From Candidatus Scalindua japonica (GTDB lineage: Bacteria > Planctomycetota > Brocadiia > Brocadiales > Scalinduaceae): 64,000 nucleotides of DNA. Positions 8,618-18,883 of the stretch are shown piece by piece. Below the pieces are notes generated by a model. The model worked only from the letters and a program-made list of their open reading frames with translations, was not told the origin of the DNA and did not search any database. Positions within the stretch are counted from its first letter, which is position 1, and each line of letters starts with the position of its first letter. The stretch is taken from contig NZ_BAOS01000038.1 in NCBI RefSeq assembly GCF_002443295.1, positions 30,700 to 94,699 of the forward strand, given 5' to 3'. The position numbers were made by a program, and so were the translations under genes.

Positions 8618-9868
8618 TTATTTTTGATTGTCAGATTTAAGTTTTTCAATATGTGCTATGAGTTCATCGAGCGTAGCCCATCCTTGAAAGTAAAGGCATA
8701 TCATCTCGAAGGTACGTTTTGTTGGTTTGCGGCCTGCCCAAAGCCTGATCAACAGATTAGCAATCAAAGCACAGTAGACTTGAATGGTAATTCCGTTTTG
8801 AGATTGTGCCAATAAATGCTGGCAACCCAATATACACTTAAACCATCTGAAGAAGAGTTCAATTTGCCAGCGATAACGATAGATAAGCCCGATGATCTCT
8901 GCCGGTAAATCCATGCGGTCAGTGGCAATCAATATTGTTTGCTCGGCAGATCGAGTCCTGAATGTCTTCTTGCTTGAGACACGAGATTTACGTTTGTAGT
9001 AGCCTGAGAGTACCCGTTCATCGTAATAGTGAATCTGTATAATTCTTATAGGCTTGGAGATGTCCTCACGTTTCTGTTTACTCCCAAGCCAAATAGTACG
9101 ATCAAACTCAACCCCAGCTTCACGGTCCGCTTGAGTCAGTGTGTGCTCTTTAATCGTTTCATATGATGCGTTATCTCTAAGTCGGACAACAGAGGAACTT
9201 GATTTCCGGATAATCTTTTCCAGAAATTTATATTTTGCATAAGCAGCATCTAAGCAATAAAGTTTGCCTGGTGTTAAAACTGACTCAAGTTTAGCTATCT
9301 CACTCTCATTAGCGTTGGTAACTTGAACTTGAAGAGGAGCACCTTTATGGATACTAAATTCTAAATGCATTTTTACGGCCCGATGGTCTTCGTCAAGCCA
9401 TAGTGCCCATAGCATTTTGGGAGTGCTTTTAGTAAGCCGCCATCAAAAGCAACAAGATCCATATTGAGTTTATCTAAACGATCGTCAAGTTTCAGGGGGA
9501 CTGACATCACGTACAAGATCGTTGATGATTGGTCTCAGGAGTTGTGGATCAAATACATGACTGGCTTCTGACATGCTGCCAAGGCTGGTGCGTTTGATAC
9601 CAAGCTTTTTTTGTACATTATCTAATTCACTTGCATGTTGGATAGATCGTAGTCCCGTGAAAGTTGGATTGAAGAAATAGAGTAATAGCAGGCTGACATA
9701 TTGATCGTAATGTAGTTGTCTATTGTGGCAATCCGCATGAGAGTGAAGTCTGCTCAGGAGAAGTTTGAAGGATCGTAGGACAGGGAGTCTTTGTATGGTA
9801 TTAACACGGTTGAGTTCTTTGTCTATATTATCAGTGTTTCCCCTATTCATAATGGTAATTACTAACAT
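8618..9868 (-). pseudogene. IS4-family DDE transposase, frameshifted twice
   Basis: Two open segments, 9868-9485 (N-terminal, 127 codons; ATG at 9850 is a likelier start) and 9415-8618 (C-terminal, 265 codons), are in the same frame, but the stretch between them is readable only in another frame, where it gives LDDRLDKLNMDLVAFDGG, the expected catalytic-core segment. An extra C in the CCCCC run near 9500 and a missing A near 9415 would explain this, so the two shifts compensate each other. The C-terminal part shows the IS4 signature YRYRWQIELFFRWFK (Y-x2-R-x3-E-x6-K). The protein as encoded is interrupted and probably inactive. Confidence 0.85.
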
Positions 9869-10169
9869 GAGAGGGGAGAGAAATCAAGTATATAAAATGC
9901 ATAAACTATTAATATGTAATAAGTTATGGAATTTCACGATTTATGATATTAAAAATATTTCAAATAACTTTTCAACGAAGCAGTTCAAGTAGAAAAAAGC
10001 AGAAAAGAATTTTTGAATACCTGCCTGCAGTCTGGGTGGGAGAGTAATGTTAAAGAAGTTCTGAAGGAGCACAATTGAGGATGATGGGCGTGAACAATTC
10101 TGATGGAAAGGCGTACTCAAAAATCGTGCCGAACAGTATTAGGGTTGTCCCTATGTTTCCCTGTCATGG

Positions 10170-11234
10170 TTAAATTATCATTATTTTGTGATTTATCAAA
10201 TTCAGGTCGCTTACACCAAGACCGTATTTGGAAGCAGTTTCTATATGTTTCGGGAGATTGGGACGATCAAATAGTGAACGAAGTTCTTTCTTTTTTCTCT
10301 TTTCCTCAATAATGTCCATTCCTATTGTATCAAGGGCTACAGGGTCTCTGCTCAAAATAATTCCGTTATTGCTCCATGTATGCCTTTTTTTTGGCATTGG
10401 TCCTCCTTCGTAGAGGCCAACTATTCCATTGCAGATGTGGAGTTTGATTTTGTCCTTTATCACGGGGATTGAATTAATGGCGGCAATAAAGGGATCACAT
10501 GAATTATCATGGAAGTTATCGGGATGGCTGATAACACCGTGAGAAATATTTTTAAGCGCGATGCTTACACCCGCGAGACCATGGTCTTTTAATAAACCCA
10601 GGTTAATCATTGAATCAACTTCTTCCGTTAATATCTTGCTTATCTTAACAGCTCCATAGCCACTGTCATATTCTCTGTATGAACTGCCGGAATCAAGGGC
10701 CTCTTTTCCTCCACCTCCGTCTGTTGTATATGCTCTCACACCTTTGAAAGATCTGTTTATTTTGAAACCTGATGAAAGAAAAAAATGCTGATATTGGTCC
10801 CAAATGATGATATTGTTTTCTTTTACTCCAATGCTTTTTAAAGCATCAACAATAGCCCAGCAAATCTGATAATTACCTGCAAGGATATCGGCGCCAAGAC
10901 CGTTTATCTTTATGCCTATCCTTTCATCCTCATGAAAGAGTGATTTCCAGGCGTCTTTCGGATTGTCTGTTCCGGTAAGTGAAGTTATTCCAGAACTCAT
11001 CATCCGTTTAACCAATGAAATATCCGGCGTCATTCCTTTAATAATTTCTGACTTGCTTTTAACATCAACTACAAGGGATTGTAGAGTTTTTGTGTTTTTC
11101 GGTTTTAAACCGGTTTTAATATCATCGGGAAGAGGATCAAGAGGCAATGGTATTTGTGATAAAAACATACCACCCAGAAATGTATTTACGCACGCCTCTT
11201 TAATAAACTCTCTGCGAGTTCTGTCTTTACTCAT
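10170..11234 (-). CDS. DUF362-domain protein with Tat-type signal
   Basis: A 354-residue protein beginning with TRREFIK, which fits the twin-arginine consensus, followed by a short hydrophobic stretch. The body matches the DUF362 family: GIKINGLG near the start, NIIIWDQYQ, a central MINLGLLKDHGLAGVSIALKN, NGIVGLYEGGP, and ILSRDPVALDTIGMDII. DUF362 proteins occur alone or fused to ferredoxin domains and their activity is not established. No iron-sulfur Cys cluster is visible here. GAGGAGGG lies 7 bp upstream of the ATG, giving a strong start. It is divergent from the Cus operon. The IS4 element inserted 8 bp beyond its stop, so the gene itself is intact. Confidence 0.8.
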   Translation of the reverse strand: MSKDRTRREFIKEACVNTFLGGMFLSQIPLPLDPLPDDIKTGLKPKNTKTLQSLVVDVKSKSEIIKGMTPDISLVKRMMSSGITSLTGTDNPKDAWKSLFHEDERIGIKINGLGADILAGNYQICWAIVDALKSIGVKENNIIIWDQYQHFFLSSGFKINRSFKGVRAYTTDGGGGKEALDSGSSYREYDSGYGAVKISKILTEEVDSMINLGLLKDHGLAGVSIALKNISHGVISHPDNFHDNSCDPFIAAINSIPVIKDKIKLHICNGIVGLYEGGPMPKKRHTWSNNGIILSRDPVALDTIGMDIIEEKRKKKELRSLFDRPNLPKHIETASKYGLGVSDLNLINHKIMII

Positions 11235-11555
11235 AATAATCCCTCCTCAAACAGGTAATAGATTATCAGCACTTAATTGAAGTTTCCATGTTTACTACTT
11301 AATTCTCTTTAGTTCCATTCTAGCATTCTTATTGGACACATTCAATTATAGAATTGCTGAGTTCTTATGATATATTGTATAGTAGCATATAAAAGCAGGC
11401 GAGGTTATATTCACGTTTTAACCCGGATATATGGAACAGTAGTTTGTTATACTAAGTATACTAAATGTAAAGGATTAGTTGCTAAGATACAGCGATCTTT
11501 GATTATGCCGTTACTTTGGTAAACAAAATAGGTTTAAGTAAAGGGGATATCCAGA
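11235..11555. other. Divergent promoter region between DUF362 gene and cusB
   Basis: A 321-bp AT-rich gap between two divergent genes. The ribosome site for cusB is AAAGGGG just before 11556. I see no convincing metal-responsive operator (CueR/CusR-type dyad). Confidence 0.5.
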
Positions 11556-13769
11556 ATGAAAGACGTACCAGACTCACCCGTAGCAGGACAAAAAAATTTT
11601 TGGGCTAAATGGAATGTAATACCTGCCTTTATTGGAATTTTTGTAGCAGGCTTAGTTATCGGTTTGCTTTTAAGAAGCAGTGGAAACCCGATGCAAACCA
11701 TATCACAAACTTCTACTCCTGTCACTGATATTCTTTTCTGGACTTGCAGTATGCATCCACAGATTAAACAGAAAGGGTCAGGGCGTTGTCCAATCTGTGA
11801 TATGGACCTTACTCCGATGAGGGAGGAGCCTGGTGGAGGCGATAAAGCTGTTTTAAGGCTTGGAGAAAGGGCCCGCCATCTTGCATCAATTCGAACAACT
11901 CCGGTAAAGTTCAGGGAGTTGGAAAAGTCCGTTTATACTCTGGGAAAGATAGATTATAACGAGAGTCGTGTTGCACATGTTACCGCATGGGTTTCCGGGC
12001 GCATCGAGAAGCTCTACGTTGATTTTACCGGGACTATAGTGAAAAAGGGTGAACATCTGGTAAGTATGTATAGTCCGGATCTCCTCTCTACTCAGAAGGA
12101 GTACTTACTGGCATATAATGGAGCAGAACAGTCCAGTAATAGCAGTATACAGGATGTAATCTCTTCATCACAGTCCCTCCTGGAGAATACAAAACAGAGA
12201 CTGTTGTTGTGGGGAATAACAGAGGCACAAATTGATGAGCTTGAAAGAACACAGACCCCTCAGGTTCATTTAACTATCTATGCGCCTATTGGCGGCACCA
12301 TTATTCAGAAAAATGCAGTTGAAGGGATGTATTTCAAAACAGGTGATAAGCTTTTTACCATTGTAGATCTGAGTCGTGTCTGGCTGTATCTTGATATTTA
12401 CGAATATGATATTCCCTGGATCAGGTATGGGCAGGCGATTGAGGTTGTTACAGAATCTTATCCGGGAGAAGTTTTTCACGGGAATGTTGTTTTTATAGAC
12501 CCGTTTCTGAGTGAGACAACAAGGGCCGTCAAAGTTCGTATCAATATGGATAACCATGAAGGAAAACTGAAGCCCGGTATGTACGTTAATGCCAGGCTTA
12601 AGGCTAAGCTTGGAGGTAAGGGTGTTGTTATTGATTCAGAAATCATGGGGAAATACATGTGTCCCATGCATCCTGACGTTATATCAGACAAAGAGGAGAA
12701 TTGTCCTGAGTGTGGAATGAAGCTTGAACTCATTGGTGGAAGGACAGGTATGTTTGTTCCGGGTTTAATTCAACCACACTATGATTGCCCTATGAAATGT
12801 AAAGGCTCAGCTTCGGATGAGCCGGGAAATTGTCCCAAGTGTAAGATGGTCCTTATTGAAAATGAAGGTGATAAACCCCAGGGAGATGATGCGGTATATG
12901 TCTGTTCTGAACATATTGAGATACAAACCGGACTTCCAGGTACATGCCCTTCCTGCCAGGGGAATCTCAAGAAAAGTAGTGAGAAAGACGTGGGTGTTCT
13001 TTCCATTCCGCATAGTGCAGTGCTTATTACGGGAAAACGTAATATTGTTTACGTGGAAAAAGAGGAGGGAAGCTATGTGCTGAGAGATGTAGTACTCGGT
13101 CCAAAAGCTGATGAATTTTATCCTGTGATTGAAGGTTTGAGTGTGGGAGAAAATGTCGTAACAGAAGGGAATTTTCTTATAGACTCGCAAATGCAGTTAC
13201 TAGGCAAACCAAGCCTTTTGTTTCAGGAAGGTTCTACTTTTGAGAAAACGACGGTGGCAGAGAAGGATGAAGAACTGAGAGATAAAGGTAAGCTCTCTAC
13301 GGCACACATAATTGACGAATCCATATTGAATCAGATGCAGGAAGTAATGGAGGATATACTTGATAATTATTATCGTGTTGCGGCAAGTCTTGCAGCTGAT
13401 TCCACAGAAGGTATTGACAATAATCTGGATTTGATCATAGGTAATACAGGAAAGATTAAGGGGCTGGGACCTGGTATTCCGGAGAACCTGTCTGTAATTA
13501 TTGGGAATATTGAAAATGATGCAACTGAGATGAAGGGGACAGGACTGGAAGAATCTCGAAAGAAATTTAAGGACTTAAGCAAATCTATGATTGATTGTAT
13601 TAAAGAACTTCATGGAAAAAATAAAGGTGCTGAAAAAATGTACGTCTACTACTGCCCTATGGCAAATGCCTCTTGGTTACAGAAAGAGGAGGGGACGCGC
13701 AATCCTTATTTTGGCACCAGGATGCTGAAGTGTGGTTCAGTTAGGGAAGTGTTGTCACGTGAGCACTAA
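11556..13769 (+). CDS. cusB: CusB-type periplasmic adaptor of heavy-metal RND pump, with four metal-binding modules
   Basis: A 737-residue membrane-fusion protein. Residues 17-35 form an N-terminal membrane anchor. A heavy-metal-binding module (WTCSMHPQIKQKGSGRCPIC) precedes the lipoyl/hairpin region (LYVDFTGTIVKKGEHLVSMYSPDLLSTQKEYLLA split over the usual CusB pattern) and the barrel. After the barrel three further Cys/Met/His modules follow at roughly residues 367-475: MCPMHPDV...CPECGMKL, DCPMKCKG...CPKCKMVL and VCSEHIEI...CPSCQGNL. The C-terminus is a DUF3347-like domain ending YYCPMANASWLQ and MLKCG, typical of copper/silver systems. The gene ends 6 bp before cusA. It is far longer than classical CusB (about 400 residues). 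Confidence 0.88.
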   Translation: MKDVPDSPVAGQKNFWAKWNVIPAFIGIFVAGLVIGLLLRSSGNPMQTISQTSTPVTDILFWTCSMHPQIKQKGSGRCPICDMDLTPMREEPGGGDKAVLRLGERARHLASIRTTPVKFRELEKSVYTLGKIDYNESRVAHVTAWVSGRIEKLYVDFTGTIVKKGEHLVSMYSPDLLSTQKEYLLAYNGAEQSSNSSIQDVISSSQSLLENTKQRLLLWGITEAQIDELERTQTPQVHLTIYAPIGGTIIQKNAVEGMYFKTGDKLFTIVDLSRVWLYLDIYEYDIPWIRYGQAIEVVTESYPGEVFHGNVVFIDPFLSETTRAVKVRINMDNHEGKLKPGMYVNARLKAKLGGKGVVIDSEIMGKYMCPMHPDVISDKEENCPECGMKLELIGGRTGMFVPGLIQPHYDCPMKCKGSASDEPGNCPKCKMVLIENEGDKPQGDDAVYVCSEHIEIQTGLPGTCPSCQGNLKKSSEKDVGVLSIPHSAVLITGKRNIVYVEKEEGSYVLRDVVLGPKADEFYPVIEGLSVGENVVTEGNFLIDSQMQLLGKPSLLFQEGSTFEKTTVAEKDEELRDKGKLSTAHIIDESILNQMQEVMEDILDNYYRVAASLAADSTEGIDNNLDLIIGNTGKIKGLGPGIPENLSVIIGNIENDATEMKGTGLEESRKKFKDLSKSMIDCIKELHGKNKGAEKMYVYYCPMANASWLQKEEGTRNPYFGTRMLKCGSVREVLSREH

Positions 13770-13775
13770 AAAAAC

Positions 13776-16700
13776 ATGATAAACAGGCTTATAAGATTTT
13801 GTCTGGAGAATACGTTTATTACTCTGGCCATAACCTTGCTGGTTATAGGAGCAGGTTATTATAGTATCAAGAATGTACCGGTAGACGCAATTCCGGACAT
13901 AAGTGAAAACCAGTCAATAGTATTCACCGATTGGCCAGGTCGCGACCCACATACAGTGGAAGACCAGGTTACATATCCATTAACTACCAGCCTCGAAGGA
14001 GTTCCGGGTGTTAAGGTAGTACGTTCATATTCGGGTTTTGGTTTTTCTGTAATTTACGTTATATTCAAGGAAGATGTTGAATTCTATTGGGCACGTTCAA
14101 GGGTATTGGAACGTCTTAATGTTGCACAAAGATGGCTGCCGGATGGTGTAGTTCCTGTGCTTGGACCTGATGCAACCGCACTGGGACAGATTTTCTGGTA
14201 TACAGTTGAAAATGGTTTCTTTTGCCCTGAACATAGTGGTGGAGTTTTTGTTTGCCCTGATGATTTTACCATAGCTTCCGATGAGGCGGGCAATTGCTCT
14301 GAACATGATCATCAGCTTGTGCTTAAGCGGGTATTCAATGATGGTGGGGCCTGCCCGATGGGAGATGCCGAACTGGTAAAATCCAACTATAATCTGGGCG
14401 AGTTGCGTTCACTTCAGGATTGGTATGTGAGGTATCAGTTGAATGCTGTTGACGGGGTTTCTGAAGTGGCATCAGTTGGCGGCTTTGTAAAGCAATACCA
14501 GATAGATGTGGACCCTGACAAAATGAGAGCTCACAGGGTAAAGCTGTCTGATATTTATGATGCCGTGCGGAAATCAAATGTGGATGTTGGCGCAAAAGTT
14601 ATAGAAAATTACGGGATGGAGTATATCATCCGTGGTATTGGTTTTATTAAAAACATTGAAGACGTAGAAGAAATTGTGGTTAAGTCTACAGAAGGGACTC
14701 CGCTATATGTAAAAAATGTAGCAAATGTGACATTTGGACCTGATTTCAGACGTGGTGGTCTGGATAAGGAAGGTGCGGAGGTGGTTGGTGCTGTAGCCAC
14801 TATGAGGTATGGAGAGAATCCTTTACGGGTTATTAATAGTGTAAAGGAAAAGATCAGGAAGATAGAACCAGGTTTGCCGAGTGGTGTACACATTGTCCCC
14901 TTTTATGACAGAACACAGCTTATTAAAGAAACAATTGGCACGTTAAAGAAGGCGCTTACAGAAGAGATTATCATTACCATAGTAATTATAGCGATTTTCC
15001 TTTTCCATATCAGAAGTTCTCTTGTTGTCGCCATTACCCTGCCACTGGCCGTGCTTTTGGCGTTTACAGCAATGTATAGATTTGGTGTTGATTCAAATGT
15101 CATGTCCCTTTCCGGTATCGCCATTGCCATCGGTACATTGGTTGATATGGGCATAATAATGACAGAGAACATTTATCGCCATCTTACAGAGTCTGATGGT
15201 TCAAAGCCAAGAATTGAGGTTATCTATGAAGCAAGTAGAGAGGTTGCCGGTGCAATCATAACGGCTGTAGCGACTACCATAATCTCTTTTATACCAGTCT
15301 TTTTTATGGAGAGCCAGGAGGGTAAACTTTTTAAGCCATTGGCATACACAAAGACGTTTGCCTTATTCGCATCTGTAGTTGTTGCCATTACAATAGTGCC
15401 TGTCCTCAGTAACCTGTTCTTAAGGGAAGGAAATTGGAGGCGGAGGAGTTCAATAATACTTGGTAGTGCCCCAGGCATATGCTTAATCTTTATAATTCGT
15501 TATCTGATATTTGGTAGATATGAAACTGTCAGTTTATCTACTGCCTGGGTGTATTCAGTAATTGGAGGTTTGATTATAGGATATCTCATTTACGTAATGA
15601 GCAGGGAACGCCTCAAACCAATACAACAAAACGGTATATCCAGAGCTATCTATGCAGTATACGAACCCACTCTCAGATGGATACTCTCCCATAAAGTTCT
15701 TTTCCTGATAATTCCCGTATTTATAGTTTTTAGTGGTATTTCGATATGGCTGGGGCTGGGCCGGATTGCTTATCCGATTGAAAAGTGTTTGAGTTACGTT
15801 AAGTTGGATTTAGATAAAATAGACCCATGGGTTGCGCTTAAACACAAGTTTCCCGGTATAGGACGCGAGTTTATGCCCGCGCTGGACGAGGGGTCATTAT
15901 TGTACATGCCTTCATTTTTGCCTGCTGCAGGTTTCACAGAGGTAATGACCGGTTTAAAAAAGCAGGATATATTAATGAAGCAGATACCTGAAGTGGATAT
16001 GGTTGTTGGTAAGATGGGAAGGGCAGAGACGGCGCTTGATCCGGCCCCAACCTCAATGATTGAGACAATTGTAAACCTGAAGCCCAAGGACCAATGGAGA
16101 AATGTAACTATAAAAAGATGGTATTCAAATTGGTATATTCCACAGTGGACAAAACATATTCTCGGTTTGGTCTGGCCGGAGGAGAGGACTATCACAAAGA
16201 ATGAGATACTTGAAGAATTACGTGAGTCAGCTGATATGCCTGGTGTTGCGCCCACGTGGCTTCAACCTATTCAGACCCGGGTGATCATGCTCCAGTCAGG
16301 CCTACGTGCAATGATGGGCGCAAAGATTTACGGTGATGATCTTAAAGAGATAGAACGTATTGGTTTGCAGCTGGAGAAGATTTTAAAACAAGTACCGGGT
16401 GCGGTGGATGTGATAGCTGATAGAATCGTTGGTAAACCGTATATTGAGTATAAAATAGACCGAGAAGCGATTGCAAGATATGGAGTCGATTTAGAGGAGG
16501 TCCAGGAGGTTATAGAGATTGCTCTCGGAGGTAAAAATATTACATGGACTGTTGAAGGCCGTGAACGTTATCCGGTCAGGGTCAGGTATATGAGAGAGAT
16601 AAGGGATGATTTTGAAATGCTGCCACAGATACTTGTCCCGACTCCTACCGGAGCACAAATACCCATTGCTCAGGTATGTGATATAGAATATACAATAGGT

Positions 16701-17444
16701 CCTTCCATGATTAAGAGCGAAGACACTCTCCTGGTTGGGTATGTAACGTTTAACACCAGGGAGCGGGACGAGGTAAGTGTGGTTGAAGATGCTGATAAAC
16801 TCGTAAAGGCAAAGATAGCATCCGGAGAGCTGAATTTGCCGAAAGGGTATTATATAAAATGGGCCGGCCAATTTGAAAACCAGGTAAGGGCTAACAAACG
16901 TCTGGTGGTCTTGTTGCCTATATGTCTTTTTGTGAACTTTTTTATTCTATACATACAATTTCGATCTGTAATGACAACATTATTCATTTACTTTGCGATT
17001 CCCGTGTCACTGGCAGGAGGATTTATCCTTCTTAATATCTTTGGATACAACCTTAGTGTTGCGGTATGGGTTGGTTTTATTGCTCTATTTGGTATCGCAG
17101 TGGACGATGGTGTTGTTATCACAACGTATCTTGACCAGACATTTAAGAAGAGAAAGATAAAGTCTGTTCAAGATGCCAGGGAGGCCACTGTGCAGGCAGG
17201 CCTTAAACGTATCCGTCCATGTCTGATGACATCCGCCACTACTATAATTGCCCTGATGCCTGTTCTCTTATCTACCGGTCGGGGTTCAGACGTAATGAAA
17301 CCAATGGCAATACCCACCGTTGGAGGAATGGCTGTAGTATTGATAGCTATATTCATTGTACCATGCTGTTATTGTGGACTTATGGAACTGAAGCTGAAGA
17401 GGGGCATCAAGGACCCTTGCTTTGAGGAAAATGACACGGCCTGA
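13776..17444 (+). CDS. cusA: CusA/CzcA-type heavy-metal efflux RND permease
   Basis: A 1222-residue HME-family RND pump with the typical start (NTFITLAITLLVIGAGYYSI), VPVDAIPDISENQ, PGVKVVRSYSGFG, the TM4 region GTLVDMGIIMTEN, and the C-terminal GIAVDDGVVITTYLDQTF. It uses proton flux to export metal ions through a CusC-like outer-membrane protein, which is not encoded here. Family members are about 1040 residues; the surplus includes a Cys/His-rich insert at about residues 150-195 (FFCPEHSGG, FVCPDD, CSEHDHQ, GACPM) in the periplasmic porter region and an extra hydrophobic stretch around residues 560-620. The matching metal-binding inserts in the adjacent adaptor suggest that the two proteins hand over the same metal. 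Cu/Ag is likely, Zn/Co/Cd not excluded. Confidence 0.9.
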   Translation: MINRLIRFCLENTFITLAITLLVIGAGYYSIKNVPVDAIPDISENQSIVFTDWPGRDPHTVEDQVTYPLTTSLEGVPGVKVVRSYSGFGFSVIYVIFKEDVEFYWARSRVLERLNVAQRWLPDGVVPVLGPDATALGQIFWYTVENGFFCPEHSGGVFVCPDDFTIASDEAGNCSEHDHQLVLKRVFNDGGACPMGDAELVKSNYNLGELRSLQDWYVRYQLNAVDGVSEVASVGGFVKQYQIDVDPDKMRAHRVKLSDIYDAVRKSNVDVGAKVIENYGMEYIIRGIGFIKNIEDVEEIVVKSTEGTPLYVKNVANVTFGPDFRRGGLDKEGAEVVGAVATMRYGENPLRVINSVKEKIRKIEPGLPSGVHIVPFYDRTQLIKETIGTLKKALTEEIIITIVIIAIFLFHIRSSLVVAITLPLAVLLAFTAMYRFGVDSNVMSLSGIAIAIGTLVDMGIIMTENIYRHLTESDGSKPRIEVIYEASREVAGAIITAVATTIISFIPVFFMESQEGKLFKPLAYTKTFALFASVVVAITIVPVLSNLFLREGNWRRRSSIILGSAPGICLIFIIRYLIFGRYETVSLSTAWVYSVIGGLIIGYLIYVMSRERLKPIQQNGISRAIYAVYEPTLRWILSHKVLFLIIPVFIVFSGISIWLGLGRIAYPIEKCLSYVKLDLDKIDPWVALKHKFPGIGREFMPALDEGSLLYMPSFLPAAGFTEVMTGLKKQDILMKQIPEVDMVVGKMGRAETALDPAPTSMIETIVNLKPKDQWRNVTIKRWYSNWYIPQWTKHILGLVWPEERTITKNEILEELRESADMPGVAPTWLQPIQTRVIMLQSGLRAMMGAKIYGDDLKEIERIGLQLEKILKQVPGAVDVIADRIVGKPYIEYKIDREAIARYGVDLEEVQEVIEIALGGKNITWTVEGRERYPVRVRYMREIRDDFEMLPQILVPTPTGAQIPIAQVCDIEYTIGPSMIKSEDTLLVGYVTFNTRERDEVSVVEDADKLVKAKIASGELNLPKGYYIKWAGQFENQVRANKRLVVLLPICLFVNFFILYIQFRSVMTTLFIYFAIPVSLAGGFILLNIFGYNLSVAVWVGFIALFGIAVDDGVVITTYLDQTFKKRKIKSVQDAREATVQAGLKRIRPCLMTSATTIIALMPVLLSTGRGSDVMKPMAIPTVGGMAVVLIAIFIVPCCYCGLMELKLKRGIKDPCFEENDTA

Positions 17445-17723
17445 TCATATATTTCTCAAACACAATATATCTGTTTGAAATAAGGAGAATATTTTATAAA
17501 ATCAGATGTCTTTTTGAAACCCCAGAGTATGTTATTAATAACACAAGTGCGTCAAATAGCATATCGAGCTTGTGTGCTGCCTGGCCATTTCAGGAAACAT
17601 TGGTCTTTGACTTTTCCGGCAGACCTGAAGAGTATAGCGAAGTGTGTTTACTCGGGACATTAATTAAAACAAAAGAAGATCAGGTTAAAAAAAGGAACAT
17701 TTTGATACACCTCAACTTGACAG

Positions 17724-18095
17724 TTATGACTGATGTTTGTGAATAGTATGTGAAATAATATATCTATTGTTTGCTACCCAGCGATAGACCAAAAAAGATA
17801 GAAAACTGATTACAGGCATCTTGAATAAAATTGCCAGCCATCTGAAATATCTTAAGTTGCGAAGTATTTCCGGCAACGATTTGTCGCCTGTCAGGATACG
17901 TCCATCAGGGGTAACCATGTGTATAGCTTCCCTACATAATTCCTCTCTTATCTTCGGAAATCGGCTCTTACGTTCTTCCGATTGACACGCGATAAATTCA
18001 AACACATCTGCTTCCATTGCGTGTGATTTAATCCAGCTCATACACCCGCAGCATAAGCTGCACTCCGCATCATATATTAGTACAGTAGATTTCAT
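17724..18095 (-). CDS. DCC-family (DUF393) thiol-disulfide oxidoreductase-like protein
   Basis: A 123-residue protein starting with STVLIYDAECSLCCGCMSWI, the DxxC...C motif that names the DCC1 family, followed by a TPDGRILTGDKSLPEILR segment and a hydrophobic LAILFKMPVISFLSFLVYRWVANNRY region, all in family order and at normal length. Members are predicted thioredoxin-fold proteins of unsettled function, often near membrane proteins. It lies convergent to the cus operon, 279 bp from the end of cusA. There is no clear ribosome site. Confidence 0.8.
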   Translation of the reverse strand: MKSTVLIYDAECSLCCGCMSWIKSHAMEADVFEFIACQSEERKSRFPKIREELCREAIHMVTPDGRILTGDKSLPEILRNLRYFRWLAILFKMPVISFLSFLVYRWVANNRYIISHTIHKHQS

Positions 18096-18209
18096 TTATA
18101 GCTACACATTTGAATAGTAGACTTCTTCAGAATATGATAAATTTGTTCAGTGCTTAAAGGACTGTAGTTGCCATGACATTAGTTTGTAACACTTCGACAG
18201 AGTTTACAT

Positions 18210-18312
18210 TAAGTGTTCGAAATTACCCAGTGTGACGACATCCTGAGTGCCCGCCCATGTCCGATCGGTAGTAGTCGAAGGATAGTTTTTGTAACGGTAG
18301 CGAACAGGCTTC
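18210..18312 (+). repeat. Dispersed repeat, copy 1 (partner at 35309-35415)
   Basis: The words AGTGTGAC, GCCC(G/A)CCC(A/G)TG, CCGA/GGA, AAGGATAGTT and GTAACGGTAGC or its variant occur in the same order and spacing at about 35330-35405. The changes are spread out, as in a conserved structured RNA or an old repeat. Which strand is functional is not known. Confidence 0.45.
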
Positions 18313-18744
18313 TTATCGAAGCGTCTCTTATAAAGAAATGTGAGATTTATAAAATGATATGTCAAAATAGATCTGATTTCAAACAATTAATCTTTGCAGA
18401 AATTGGTCATGCTGAAATGAAACCTCTTGCGGAATAGCAGGGAAAATGCTAAAGTCACTAACCTTATAGATAACAAAAAAACAGCAGATTGTTTGTAATG
18501 GGTTTATCTGGTTTTTCTAAGAAAAACCAAAGGCAATATCCGATGTTAAGGTAGATATGTAGTCAAGAGGAAATTTGAACCCCTTCTTCTTATAAAGCAG
18601 GCATCGGGTCTCTTTTTTGGTAAGGCAGTCGGTAGCACTAAGCTTGTTTTCCATGTTTTGTTCCAAATAGTACAATAAGTGGAAGATGCCAAGTTGTTTT
18701 TAATAAGCGGACAAGGCTTTCTGTTTTTATATGTTTAATATCAT

Positions 18745-18803
18745 AATAAGTGGAAATATTTTCCATCTATAGCAGGTAATATCATGGAAACTTTCCACTT
18801 ATT
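18745..18803. repeat. Nested palindrome
   Basis: AATAAGTGGAAA (18745-18756) is exactly inverted at 18792-18803, and inside it TTTTCCAT (about 18759-18766) pairs with ATGGAAA(C). The word CAATAAGTGGAAG also occurs further left near 18672. Confidence 0.8.
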
Positions 18804-18808
18804 GCACT

Positions 18809-18861
18809 GATAAGTGTGACCGTTCGCTCCGCTCACTTGGCCTGTGGCCATCACACTTATC
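18809..18861. repeat. Inverted repeat with GC-rich loop
   Basis: GATAAGTGTGA (18809-18819) and TCACACTTATC (18851-18861) are perfect arms; the pairing continues outward for three more positions with one mismatch. The loop contains CGTTCGCTCCGCTCAC, similar in style to the loops of the attC-like sites that follow. Confidence 0.75.
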
Positions 18862-18883
18862 GGTGGCTGTTGAGTGCTGCACA

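Larger units (their letters stand above)
8332..10161 (-). mobile_element. IS4-family insertion sequence, degenerate
   Basis: The two ends share the inverted sequence GGGAAACATAGGGACAACCC (8332-8351 and its reverse complement at 10142-10161), and further in both ends carry TACTGTTCGGCACG. Between them lies a broken IS4-type transposase on the minus strand. The left end is expanded by a hairpin and a 10-bp tandem repeat absent from the right end. The right end lies 8 bp downstream of the stop of the DUF362 gene. I see no convincing target-site duplication. About 200 bp next to each end carries no open frame. Confidence 0.75.

Noticed and set aside
12807..13190. ORFs on both strands inside the CusB gene
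   Set aside because: The CusB frame is continuous and carries clear metal-binding motifs across this region. The others are frame shadows.
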